From: Capitella teleta
Taxonomy: Eukaryota; Annelida; Polychaeta; Capitellidae
Reading direction: 5' to 3'
DNA length: 64,000 nucleotides
NCBI GenBank assembly: GCA_000328365.1
Contig: KB308597.1
Span: forward strand, 43,662-107,661
In this document: one piece after another, positions 28,672 through 40,836 of the stretch
How the letters are laid out: every line of letters starts with the position of its first letter
Position numbering within the stretch: position 1 is the first letter of the stretch
Notes under the pieces: model-generated
Seen by the model: the letters and a program-made list of their open reading frames with translations, nothing else
The model's database searches: none
Told to the model about the DNA's origin: nothing
Program-made: the position numbers and the translations under genes

Positions 28672-31600
28672 TACACCATTCCTAATGGACAAAAAAGGTT
28701 TGCTGTGTAGAGATCACACACAGCAGCAGTAAACTTCGAACAATCTATTCATAAATTTGGTCCATACTCCATGAACAGCCCAGTTAACTTACAATACATT
28801 CGTCAGCAAGCGACTCACAAGCTAGTACGTGGGTTGCACAATGATTAATCAATTTACCTATGGAAACTCCAAGGAATCCACTGAGTATAGACATTCCTGC
28901 CAGTGTAATAATGTACACAAGCTGCAGAAGAGAACAGAGCATAATTTGATAGGTTAATGCTTCAATAACTGCACCGACCATAATAAACAGAGGCACGCTG
29001 AGTACGAACCCAATGAAACATCGCAGCCAACTACAAAACGAGCACCGTGAATAAATTGTTTACTCCTCCTAAGGATAAGCGCATACTTAGATATGCAGGG
29101 TATCCTTGGCGACACAGCAGAAGCAACCATGTAGCCAATCGCGGCAGGAAGAACGATGACACCAAGTTGCCATGTTGGGGCGTTCTGGACATCCAGCAGA
29201 CGAAGTGGCAGGAATACAACGACCACGGAGACGTGCAGGTTATAGAGGAATACGTTACCTGGGTGCACAAAGAAGACATTCACTGTGTAACGGCTGATGT
29301 AATGTTGGACTGAGGTTTAATGGGTTAGCCTGGTTTTGATTCTATCGAGCGAATTCTAATTGCATAATCTGGAGAATTGTACTCCTGACAAGCTCACTTA
29401 CCGAGAGCAACGTAAATAAGAGGATCACAGAATAGTCCGAGAAATGCCGACACAGGATTCGCCTATATTGTTTTGAAAAGGAAAACGTATATAAATATCA
29501 GTGGAGGTTTTAATTATCTAACGGAAGCAAATAAGAGTTGGAAATAGAGGCTCACTGTGGGGATACATGTTTCTTCCTGCATGGTCATAAGTTGAAGAAC
29601 TGAAAACAAAAATAGGACACACTTATGTGCGATGCTGCGATTCGTTGAGACGGAATTCAAATAGCGTAATCAGCAAATCAATAAGGGTAAATGCCTTGTA
29701 AAACAATGTTTAATAATATTCAAGTACGCCAAGGTCAATTTTCTCCTGAAGCAACACAGCTAGAGATATGATGAAGATGATTACTACTAAGTCAATGCAA
29801 AATGCACAATGGCCACATGAGCGCCCCCTTACGAATGCATCTCGAACCTCGCTTACTAATACGTTATGATTTCGTCTTGTTGAGGTCTTAACATCTGGGT
29901 TGGTGTAAACAAATTAAATTAATGTCTTAAATGAAGGAAGAGAAGCGTGCCATTGAGTAAATAAACCACATTAATGTGCATATTTGGCTATGTGAAACAC
30001 TATTTATAATATCAAGTCTGCTTCAAAGTGAGAAACGAGAACAACCGATGATCGATGTGATAACACAATCATGTTAGGGCAAAATAGAAAAGTTTATTGT
30101 ATTCCCCCAAGGAAATTGACCATAACACCGACCTATGGCGAAGCACATGACAGCCGTTAGAAAGAGGAATGGAAATGAGTGACCAACAAATTCATACAGA
30201 AGACTGCCATACACTGGTCCACCTGTGGGAGATATTATATAACAATCTCAAAAATTCTTCATTTGGACATGATCAACATTTTGCTGTTTTTTTGCATAAA
30301 CTATTCCGTGTGTTATCGCTGCTTTTGTGACCGAGGGTAACAATAACATTGTGCGACAAATCTTTTACGATCAAATTCATGACGATTCCACATATTATGC
30401 AAACATGAAACGAATGAGATTAACTGTAATTTTAGATTAAAAGCTTCATTGACATTCCAGTCACACAAACGTGAATTAGGATGGATTGAAAATTATATGA
30501 AAGATAAAACGTAGTCAAATAATTTTTATACAAATGTGTTGTCATAACCTGCACAATTAATTTGCGCTTCGAATCTATTTTCGTTATTTTTTATAAATGT
30601 ATTAATTCATTAAAATTCATTTTTCATCTTTCATTTTCTAACATGCATAATAAATATGAATGAATATATGTTTATGGTATGCGAATAGGGTTCAATGGTA
30701 ACGAAGGGAGGAGAAAGAGGAGAAAAGGTTGTCTCGCAATTAGCGTTGCTCATTCCCGGCGAGTCTTTAGCCTTTATGTTTGAGTCTTTAGCTTTTATGT
30801 TTGAGTGCCTCAGAATGTAATTAGTATGATGCTGATTGCTGAGTGTTGCACGATGGTGTGGGGCTCCACCCAATATTTGATTTCCTTTTTAAAGGGAGGG
30901 AGAACTGGTTATTTGATGCAAGGAATATCATCGCTAACGATTTCGCGGGAGATATATTGCTAATTAGGCGTGACGTCATGAGCTGTGATGAAACACCGAG
31001 TTCCCCATCTTTTACAATGGGTCTCGTCATATCAGCGTGTCCTGCGACTAAACCCCTGGATATTTGTTTCATTTTCATTTCGGAAATAGATAGAATAATC
31101 ATTTTGCCACCAGTCAGGCGCAAAATAAAATAAAATATTTTTCGCTATTTTTCTTATTTTAACAAGCGATTTTCTAGGACACCTCCCAAGGTTCCCCATC
31201 CTGAAACATTAAAAAGGTCAGCCAGAGTGCACCACGCATGCGCAATACTGACACTTTCGTTTCGTAAATAACAAAGATGTCCTTTTATGGCGAAGATGCT
31301 CTGCTCTGATTGGCTGAAATCGATAGCTTCACGAGGGCAACGGGACCAATCACGGCAAGCCATCAGCTGACGTTTGCCTCCTATACTTTGCAATGGAAGC
31401 CATTCTCCCATAGGCTCAATGCTAACCCCGATATTCGGAATGCATTATTTCCTTACGCTTGCATCCAGGCATGGTGTTCTTGGCACGGAATGCTATCAAT
31501 TGGTGCTATGAGTTAATAGAACATCACTTAAAATTTAGTTCCCCATCCCTTTAACCTTTGCATAGCATCCACTTTTTGGCTTATCTGATATGTTATTGGA

Positions 31601-33335
31601 AGCTTGTCTCAGTATCTATGGTTATAAAGACAACAAAAACAAGCATTTAGAGGAAGAGTCAAAGAGAATGGCATAATTTGCGATCACAGATAATTATTAT
31701 GGCTTAGAAGTGTTACATATAACAACCACCCTGCACACTAATTTCCCCAAAACGCACATCTATACTTTTGCCATTGACATGTTGCGCTGCGTGGCACCCT
31801 CGGCGTATGTGTTCACCATGAGTAGCACAGGGATGAAAGTGGAAGAAGAAAATGGTGAACATACCGATCAATCCGACGGATAGCACCCCAGAAGCGACGC
31901 TCATGGCGCGATTTCTCTCCTGACCGACGGTGAAGGTGGAAGCCAGCAGAGACATACCTGCATAAGACAAAGGCAGCCAACTAAAGTTTTCCTGGATGAT
32001 CCCGCCCCCCCCCTCCCAAAAACAAAAAACCAAAAAAAAACAAAGGTGGAAGCCAGCAGAGACATACCTGCATAAGACAAAGGCAGCCAACTAAAGTTTT
32101 CCTGGATGATCCCGCCCCCCCCCCTCCAAAAAAAAAAAAAAAAAATTAAAACAAAGGTGGAAGCCAGCAGAGACATACCTGCATAAGACAAAGGCAGCCA
32201 ACTAAAGTTTTCCTGGATGATCCCGCCCCCCCCCTCCCAAAAAAACAAAAAAACAAAAAACAAAAAACAAAAAAAAAACAAAAACAAAAACAACCAAACA
32301 AAAGGAAACATCGTTTGGCAAATGACTCACCCGTGACAGCTGCGACTGCTGAGGCAAACCCCTGAATGATTCTTGTAGCAAACAGTTCGGCGTAATTCCT
32401 GCTGTATGCAAATGCTGAAAAGCAGAAATTGTCATCTGTTGAGTGGTTAATCTATAATTAAATTGAGAGACAATTTAAACTTCTTTGATATTGGTGTCTC
32501 GAGTCAATTAAATTGGAGCATGTACTGCTGTACTCTAACCGAGGCTCAGCCATACCAAAGTATGTTTGGTTGTTTATCCATTCAATTAGGAATATACACG
32601 CTTCAAGTCACGTTTCTGTGTGGAATGAAGCACTGACCAATGGTGGAAAGCATAAGCACAGTCGCCCCAGCAAGCATAGGTTTCCTGTATCCAATTCTAC
32701 AATCAAATCGCCAAACATCGAAATCAAGAGAAGCCACCCAGGGGTCACTGACCTCGATGCGAGCACACCGATCACCGGGTTCAGGGCGAACTGAGCTGCT
32801 CCTTTAGCGGCCACCAAGTAACCATAGCGACCGTGGCGGTTGATCGAATCGACCAAATCACTCGACGAATTCGTGCGACTTAAATTGAGTCCATCGACTC
32901 TGGCAAGAATTTCTGGCAGAATTGGTTCTGTAAATGAGAATCCGACATCAAATATGTGACACATGACACGAGTCTGTGCCTCTCATCAACGTGAAAGTCA
33001 CGTGGAATGTTTTGAGTGCAGTTGGATACAATTACATTTAGCGGAGGAAATCACTATCGTATTTGTATATTAATGAGTTTGCCTCAAGTTAAATCAGCCC
33101 GTATCCGAGCAAGAAAAGTGATCCAGGATTATCCCACTATATCTTGTGAAACTACATGTAGCCAAAAGCGTAATGAATACATCAATATTAATTACTACGG
33201 TCCAGTCTTACCGATAAGAGTTAATAGCATGCAGTCAGCCAGTAATATCACTGAGACAATTACAAGAATTGTCTTTTTCGATTCTCTGATAGTCTTACAG
33301 CACGGCATTACGCAAGGGATTCTGGTATCTTCCAT
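28672..33335 (-). CDS. Vesicular amine/acetylcholine transporter-like MFS protein (SLC18 family), 3' end in gap
   Basis: Exons on the minus strand, in gene order: 33335-33212, 32927-32753, 32696-32638, 32414-32331, 31957-31865, 30222-30133, 29599-29556, 29462-29402, 29258-29087, 29030-28970, 28921-28858, then 28681 into the gap. Phases agree throughout, giving about 345 residues; VMATs have about 515. Homology to the proton/amine antiporters shows in TM1 (LLADCMLLTL, keeping the TM1 Asp), TM2 and MFS motif A (NPVIGVLASRIGYRKPM), ATRIIQGFASAVAAVTG, MSLLASTFTVGQERNRAMSV, GPVYGSLLYEFVGHSFPFLF and TWQLGVIVLPAAIGYMV. The lumenal TM1-TM2 loop is much shorter than in VMAT and has two N-glycosylation sequons (NLS, NSS). 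The substrate cannot be read from the sequence. The exon 10 donor (GTTATT) is weak, so that junction is tentative. Confidence 0.82.
30887..31556. repeat. Possible small inverted-repeat element in an SLC18-like intron
   Basis: The left edge reads TTAAAGGGAGGGAGAACT. The right edge, on the other strand, reads TTAAAGGGATGGGGAACT. Both have TTAA at the outer end. The same TTCCCCATC core occurs twice more inside, near 31000 and 31190. This could be a MITE with TTAA target sites, or several nested short copies. There is no coding capacity. The case rests on about 16 of 18 matching bases at the ends. Confidence 0.35.
31928..32290 (-). repeat. Three tandem copies of an exon start plus splice acceptor (SLC18-like exon 5)
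   Basis: A ~110-bp unit occurs three times, starting near 31933, 32043 and 32154. Each unit carries, on the minus strand, the acceptor ending ATGCAG, the first ~25 coding bases (GTATGTCTCTGCTGGCTTCC) and upstream intron with C and A homopolymers. Only the unit nearest the gene's 3' side (acceptor at 31958) continues into the full exon. Candidate duplicate acceptors fall near 32068 and 32179. Confidence 0.85.
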
Positions 33336-33336
33336 C

Positions 33337-33354
33337 TTAGTGCTGCATGACCAT
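33337..33354 (-). promoter_or_regulatory. Possible upstream ORF before the SLC18-like start
   Basis: A five-codon ORF (M-V-M-Q-H-stop) ends one base before the inferred start ATG at 33335. If it is in the 5' leader, it would be a minimal uORF that could limit or tune initiation. The transcription start is unknown, so its presence in the mRNA is unproven. Confidence 0.3.
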
Positions 33355-33416
33355 AATTAATGGCCCCTGATAAGAAAAAAAGAAGTTAGTCAGACTTCAT
33401 TTGGTGGTCGGCCCGG

Positions 33417-33455
<39 letters not shown>

Positions 33456-34599
33456 AAAAAAGAGAAAAAAAAAACCAAAAACCAAAAAGACTCGACTCAA
33501 ATGTCCGTGTTTGCGTGTCTGCATCATCGTGCATATCAACCCTACCTTCACAATAACTACATATTAATAATTATTTGCATGAACTGCTGATCATTATCAA
33601 TATGTAAGTTTTCCATAAATTAATTAAATAATGACAAAAATGAGGGAAAATACTCTACAAGTAATTGCAAGCGTCAAGTAAATTGGAATAACAATTCTTC
33701 AAGCTATGTGAGCTCCTTTTACAAGTGTTATACGGCTAATTAAAGTTACGCTATCCTAATACAAAGACGCGATGCACGGCTCATAAAGGAAAAAATGCAT
33801 TTGAAATCGACACAAGACTTTCAACGGAAGTGCGGTTGCTATGGTGACGCCAGCAAATAACGGCAAATAAAAAAGAAATGAAGCTACACGCCCATGACAA
33901 CAATATTTTTTATGCGTAAAATAACAACAAATATTTAATAAACACCATCATAATAATTCCTTATAATACTTTATTGCTATACATATGTACTTGTATACAT
34001 ACATATTATTGTTTGAATTTGAAAATTGAAAAGAGAATATAATTCTGTACTGTTTACAAATCAATTGTACTATAATAATTGGTACAATATGGTACGAATT
34101 AAATGTCACGTCACCTACAGTATATGATGAACGGTGGATGCAATTATATTCCACTTGAGAGGTGTATGTCCTGCTCTCTGATTCTCGTCTGCTGGACGAA
34201 AGAGAAGTGCGCTGGTTTCAATTTGCTGATATCACCTCAAGATACCATCGGTGATCATTTATTTCCCTCGAGCCAATGAGGTAAAACATGGCTATCGGAG
34301 CGATCAGCACTTCAATACCCCATCAAAGCTACCCTCAATAAAGATCTAGTTTGATGGGTTATTCAATTCAAATAATCTCTTGAATCTATTGGTATTGTGG
34401 GGCTCACTCGTAATTCCAAGAATATCTTTTGATATTGCGATTGATAAAGGTAATTTTATGTTTTTATCGACTTCATTTTATTCTTGGCAACCACAGTAAA
34501 TCACCTAAGGACTTAAATATAATGTGATTACAATTATAATCATCAAGTAAACTTAATCGAGATGAACCAATATTGAACGCAGATGCTTAAACATTTAGT

Positions 34600-34800
34600 C
34601 TCAACAGCTCATCTTTGCTTTTGTACAGGAGTATTGTGTCATCGGTGTATTTTACTGGTTATCCGTTATCCAACCTTAATGCCGGTCTCTAGCGTTCCAG
34701 TTGCATCTCTCAAGATTACTTCTGTGTAGAGATTAGAGAGAGATGGAGATGTAATGCAACCTTGTCTAATACCACGACCCTGCTCTTAATTACTGTGACC
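34600..34800 (-). mobile_element. LINE reverse transcriptase fragment
   Basis: On the minus strand the translation reads RGIRQGCI, then SPSLSNLYTEVILRDA and TGIKVG, the typical finger/palm stretch of a LINE reverse transcriptase. It is followed by the remains of a YADD-like region (HNTPV / DTILLYKSKDE in different frames). It is short and broken, and flanked by sequence with no other LINE signal. Confidence 0.6.
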
Positions 34801-34994
34801 ATCTGACCCTGATTTAGGGGGCAAGGAGTGGAACAACATGTCATCTCAGCTTTCGAAAATGATTTGCTGCCGTTGCTATGGTTACCCGTTTCTGTTCTAA
34901 ATTCACATAAACGCAGGCGTAAGTCAGAAACCAACATTGTGTTGGATTCATAAAAACTAAGCATCTTCATGAAAGAATATCAATGAAAATTACA

Positions 34995-35140
34995 CAATTG
35001 ACACAAAAACGCAAGTAAAGTAGCGAAACGATCGTTAAAATTCACGAGAGATTTACATGTTGTACGAAATCATAACGCACTTTGTCATAAACGCAAGTGG
35101 AATAGCATGAACTGTGACACTGGAGTGCGTTATGATAATC
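34995..35140. repeat. Copy of a dispersed element with inverted 12-bp motifs
   Basis: ATCATAACGCAC at 35069-35080 and its exact inverse complement GTGCGTTATGAT at 35125-35136 flank a 44-base loop. AACGCAAG occurs twice nearby (about 35008 and 35090). The same motif set occurs near 400-550. Confidence 0.6.
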
Positions 35141-37443
35141 GCGACTCAATGCGTAGAAGGTCTATACTTGCAGGTCTCAGAGGGATCATGAGAGTATTAA
35201 TTAATTAACGGAATTAATTAACGTTTTTGCATTTAAATTTCCTCATGCTATTAATTGTGTACAATGATGGATTATATATGTTCATTTTTCAAAACACATG
35301 ACGGTGAGTACAAATATTCACTATGAACAGGAGATTGAAATCGATTTAATTCCTTTTTATTTTTTATTTTGCGGTCACATGCACAGGAATAATAATAAGG
35401 GGGAAAAGTAGAGAAAACTAATTGACTGTCAAACTCGGTAGCACCGCACTAGTCCACAAACCGTAAAACGTCAGCTGTAATGGAATTCCCGTTCTGTTTA
35501 ATCTTTCAGTTCTGTTATTAATCATACATGTACTATAACGGACTTGACTAAATCGATTAAAATAATATTCCCTAACAATGCAATATCCGACACAATTTAG
35601 TAAACAGTCTGTTTATTATTTTGCCAACAGCCGCGCGACCAAAAGATTCCTTTCCACAATTTAGTAAATTGTTTCACATAATATTCACATTTTAGGGGGG
35701 AAATGGGGGAATTGAACGAATAGTAATTGCAAGAGTTTCTAACCGTGTGCATTTAAGTTTGTTTGTTTGTTTGTTTGGTTGGTTTTTTCCCCTATCAATT
35801 ACGATATTATGTGTATATTTACATTTGGAGCCACGCAAACCACAATTTTACTATTTTAATTAGGATTTAATTGTTATTCATCATCGCCGGTTTACTATAT
35901 TTTCAATGTGTAGATGAAACACACAAACGGTCAATCAGACGTCTACCTTGTTGGGTGACCACGATTCAATTAATAGTAATATTAATTAATTATATTAATA
36001 TTAATAATTAATTAATGTCAATGACATTTTCATGATATGTAAAAGTAATACGCAAAACCCAAATAATCATGTGTTTCAATTAATTGCGATAATTATCATA
36101 ATTATCATAATTTGCGATTGAGTAAATGATTATATGTATTTCGCTTGATTGTTAGATTTTTTTCTGGTGTTCACTCGGCCTTACAGTCCCTTACTAGTTT
36201 GTTTATTGTTTGTCTACAACCGCAACCCTGTGGACAAATGCCCTACTCCATTTGGCACAACTCCTCATTCTGATAGAGATTCGAAAAGTCAAAAAAAGGA
36301 GATAATGCATGTACACGCTACAGCAAATAATTATAAACGCGCAACATTTGACACCGTTGCGTGCAATCGAGGGTGATGACTTCGAAATGGTAGAAAAGGA
36401 GCAATCCACACTGGGAAATATTCTTTATTATAGGGTAATAAGGTAATAGGCTAATAGGGTAATGGGACAAAAGCGGACCAGCTCCGTGGTGAAACTGGTG
36501 AATATTACATATATGGGTCGAGCAGGGCATTCCCAGAAAACGGCCAAATGCGTTAATTCTTTCTGGAAACCTCGACTCGAAGAAGTCGCAAAAAAGTTGA
36601 ACACATTCTATTTCATTAGTCGTACGTTTTCATAATGATACAAAAAGAGCATGCCTGTAGTCATGACGACACAAATTAAAAAGTGCTATCTCTGAGTGAC
36701 GACTGATTTGAACCCGTGCCTTACAATCTCGATTTCGATTTCGAGCAGCTAAGACATTTGAATTGTGAAATATAAAATCATGCAGTTTAATGTTATGCAA
36801 CTTCAAGCAGAGGCGTTTCAAAATTCAAAAAGGAGAATGAGTTTTCATCCATTCAATTCATGTATAAAGGTTTGGAAATTTCTTCTTCTTAGAAAACAAA
36901 TGCAAAAGAGATTTCTTAGATTTAAATCGCATTTTCCATATTTATATATGCCACAAATGCAATAAATCAATCTGCAGATATCGAGGTTCGTTCACCGTTT
37001 AATTACCAAAATACATGCAGTCTACAATTTGGCCTGAATTACCATGACATACAGACATTTATTACAAGATGTAATGCCTTGACCCAGTATACGTACTAGG
37101 GTTAATGTAAAACATTCCTTCATGACTAGATCACTGATTGCTAGCTACATGTATATCACTGATAGGTCTATTTACCTGGTATTAATCCTACCCTTTTTGA
37201 TTGATTGTACTATTATAACTTATAGCACTGCCGCACTCTCATTTCAGAATTCAGATGCCTAAAATAATTTGTATTGGCCTCTCATAACATTTGGTTCATT
37301 ACACTGCTTGTCTACTATACATGCATATATTGCTTTTGTTGGTTTTAAAAATTAGTGGAATTCGAGAATTTTATTTAAGGAAAAATTAAGGAGAAATTAG
37401 TTTAGCTACTAATTTCTCCTTTACTCGTTTTTAAGAATAAATT

Positions 37444-38150
37444 GTGCCTTGCGAAATTAAAATAGCACAGGTGGTAGGCCCTACCATTGTTCAAGAACGG
37501 TTCCCCGAAAAAAAAAAACAAAAAAAACTACAGGCCCATTTCTCTCGTGCCTTTGTTCTAAAAAATCACAGAGAAACTTGCCCACAAAAGATTGTACGAT
37601 TACTTGTCGGTAAAAAAAAATGTCCCCATCAGTTTGGCTTCCAACCAGACAGAAACACAACACAAGCACTGATATCAGTATTGTCGACAGAGTTAGCAGA
37701 GCATTTGCGCAGAGCAAAGTCACAATAGGTGTTTTGCTTGACTTTCAAAAGGCATTCGACACCATATAACATAAAATTCTTCTCTCCAAGCTTTTGAGGC
37801 ATATGGAATCCGCGGCACCCCTCATCGACTTATCGGGTCGTCAAAAGGGTAATTTTTAATGGCTGTACTGATCTAATTTATTGTGGTATTCCCCAGGGTT
37901 CCATCCCAGGTTCTTTATTGTTTTTGTTATACATTGACGATGCCACTTCTGTCTCAGAACATATGCATTTTACTCTCTTTGCTGATGATACTAATGCTTT
38001 CATCTCTGCTTCCAATGTCGACGCAGCGATAACTAGTATGAACGAAAAAATAAGGCGACTTAACATCTGGCTAGATGCAATTTATTTAAGTTTTGACATT
38101 TTTCTTACATCACAATAAACTATTCTATCCTACTCTATTCTATCCTATAT
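37444..38150 (+). mobile_element. CR1/jockey-like LINE fragment, reverse transcriptase and 3' end
   Basis: Translated pieces in order: a finger segment (FVLKNHRE, HQFGFQPDRNTTQALIS), GVLLDFQKAFDTI, GIPQGSI, then LFLLYIDDATSVSEHMHFTL and FADDTNAFISASNVD with the catalytic FADD. This order is that of CR1/jockey-clade LINE reverse transcriptases. Internal stops and frame changes are present, so it is inactive. It ends near a TATTC/TATCC short repeat (38120-38150) that resembles a LINE 3' tail. Confidence 0.75.
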
Positions 38151-40740
38151 ATAATTATATGTAACACAGAGGTTGTACAACAATTGCAAACCGAGACAAA
38201 AAAACCCCCGACGAATAGTCAAGATCCTGATGCAACAATTCATTCGGTTCGCCATCCTCTTTCCTCTTCCAACCTGTTCTATTTGCTTCCTCTTGCCGCT
38301 GCATATAATGCTTGCTTACATTTAAAGGTTCTTAGAACCCAACTGAATTTGCATTAGCAAACAAAGTGATAGTGGTGATAATGATGTTCATGGGTAGAAA
38401 TAACCTAAGGAAGTTTATAAAACGCCCTAAATGTCTTGAACTTGAGTAAAGCAAGAAAGTGTACTCGTTTGCATTAACTGCTGGCATCATTTTACATATA
38501 GGATAATACACTTCAAGCCGCTGCTAGCCGCTGATCCCAATGCTGAGCCGATATCTCCGATTAGTGGAGCGGCTTAAGCAGTTAGCCGGTCATGTTTACC
38601 TCAGCCAGCTCCGGGGTCAATGCCGATATCGAATTATGCCAATCGAGCCCAGGAAAATGTGCCCATTTACCGCCAGCCCTATGATTATTACTGTACATGA
38701 AGCTAGTAAATAACACATATTCATTTGTCCAGTACATGGACCTAAAGGCACAATACAGCCAAACAGTGTCACAAATGCAGTTTCTGTTCAGAGAGGTTTT
38801 CAAGCATAGAACTGGCGCAGTTATAGCATTCAATTGATAGCACGCCCACGATGCAGTTGTGCAGTAGCGTATGCCAGTAGACAGAAGGCACCATTAATTG
38901 CATTTACACCACAAAATTACCCTTTGAGATCGAGCCCATTCTATAATATCCCACAATTTCTCAGTAATCGCTAGGGGTGTCTCCAGCTAGGACAATAGCA
39001 TCCCAAAATTCTGTCTCTGACTGCACATACCATAATAATAATTGTGCTCATATGGCTCCAAAAGGTACCGCTTTGGTCATGTACGTTGTGAACTTGTTAT
39101 TAGTGGTCATTGCTTAGAAAGGTACATGTAAATATTTCAGATAAAATTGTGATACATCATGCATAGTAATACATAGGGATTAGTAGCTCATCTCACTCAT
39201 TAAATAATTTGACTGAGGGACTCATGGCTACAGCCTTGTTTATTTCTTGATAGGCTACTACAATGTTTAAGAAGCTTAGGGTTGGGGGTGTCACCTTGCA
39301 GCTGCAATCGTGGCGTGTGCCCAATCAGCTGCTCTCCGTTGCCTTCCTTCCTTTAGGTCCCACAGTCCTAAATGAAGGCTTAAACTTCACTGCACTTCCA
39401 TAGCAACCGCAAAACTTCAAATGCAATAAATTAGCAATGCATAGAAAGCACCAGAGCCACGGAGTTTACCAGGGTCATCTTGCATTCTCGAATAGCTGGA
39501 TCATATGTTGCTAAGTGTTCAGTAGAAGGCATTTTTTCATCAAAGACTGATTGCGAGGAAGTCGGTAGTCACATGATCAATCAGTTAAAATCTAAGTTTA
39601 GGACTTTAGGAGAATCCAGAATGATTCAAAATGTATGTCCTATGCACACCGCGCAGTTACCGATAAATGATCAGCAGTTTTGAGTCCTTCGTATGTCTTA
39701 ATGTAAGTGTGAAGCATAAGGAGAATTATCATCATACTAGTGATTAAATGGAAGCCCGTTTTGCTCCCAGATTAATTTTTACTGATGCATAAACTATAAA
39801 AACACAAAGTAAAATCACAAAAGTGTTAAAAGCAACATTCAAATGATTATAATTTTGGCCGAATTCTCGTTTGAGAAGGATGGGTAAAGGAGATATGTGG
39901 GTTAAAAAAACATTGTGTGTCGGTATCAAAGCATGGCGATGAAATGACAAGACTACTTTTCTTCAAGCTTTGACGCCAATAAATACTTATCATTTCATTA
40001 TCACGCTTGTACGCCGACACATAATGCTTCCAAGTAACCCACACATCTCCTCAAGAAACCCAAAAGTGTGCAAACCGTTGTTTCAGTGAGATCTCTGCTG
40101 GTTCAGCTGAAGTGCAAACAACCATTAATTTGGTGAATCGAAAAACAGAAACCCAATTCGAGGAAATCACAAAGCGTCGCCTATACCAATGTTTTATCTG
40201 TCTACGATATAGGGTCAAGGGTTAGCCCCTCCGACAGCAGCAATCTCATTCCCTATTCCCATGGCTGAGCGTCTGGTAGAGCTATTCTTAGCAACCCCAC
40301 CGCACAGATCACTCGCTAATTCATTTACAAAGGCCGTGAGCCGAGTGACATGCATCGGGATTAGCCAGCCCCCTGTGGCGTCGCATCAAAAAGAGGCTTT
40401 AATAGTCGGGATCATCACGGGATAAACATGAATTTCTCTCACTTCTGATAAATCATAATGTAGGGCCATATGCCTGCATGGCTGTTAAGGCTTGGTGAGT
40501 GCATAAAACCATACATGTGCATTCTCCTGGACCGAAAAAAAAAATAGCAACAACTCACTTTAGATTTTCATTAATCACTTGGCGTGTACTCTGCGGATGC
40601 TATTCTGCCATTGACGTACAATATACTGTCGGACACTACGATAAACAACCATTACGATTAATTCAAGCACCGAAACACGCAATAAAACTGCCAAAGCTGA
40701 CTAATCCCTATGGGGGTTTCTCTACCTTTACTTCCTCGTT
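38151..40740. other. Intergenic stretch
   Basis: No coding region, RNA gene or clear repeat recognised. Short open frames here have no coding-like composition. Confidence 0.35.
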
Positions 40741-40787
40741 ATTAAGGAAAATTTTAAATTAAAAATTTTCCTTATGTTACTTTACGT

Positions 40788-40836
<49 letters not shown>

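Larger units (their letters stand above)
33336..37440. other. Intergenic stretch
   Basis: No gene is recognised. It contains a long A-rich tract (about 33417-33480), an antisense LINE fragment (34600-34800), a 12-bp-motif element (about 34995-35140) and AATTAATTA-type simple sequence (35970-36015). A good match to the RFX X-box consensus, GTTGCTATGGTGAC, lies at 33835-33848, about 500 bases upstream of the SLC18-like ATG. Its role is untested. Confidence 0.4.

Noticed and set aside
32202-32435. Minus-strand frames rich in Phe and Val
   Set aside because: They are translations of the A-homopolymer and CAAAAA tracts in the triplicated intron unit, not protein.
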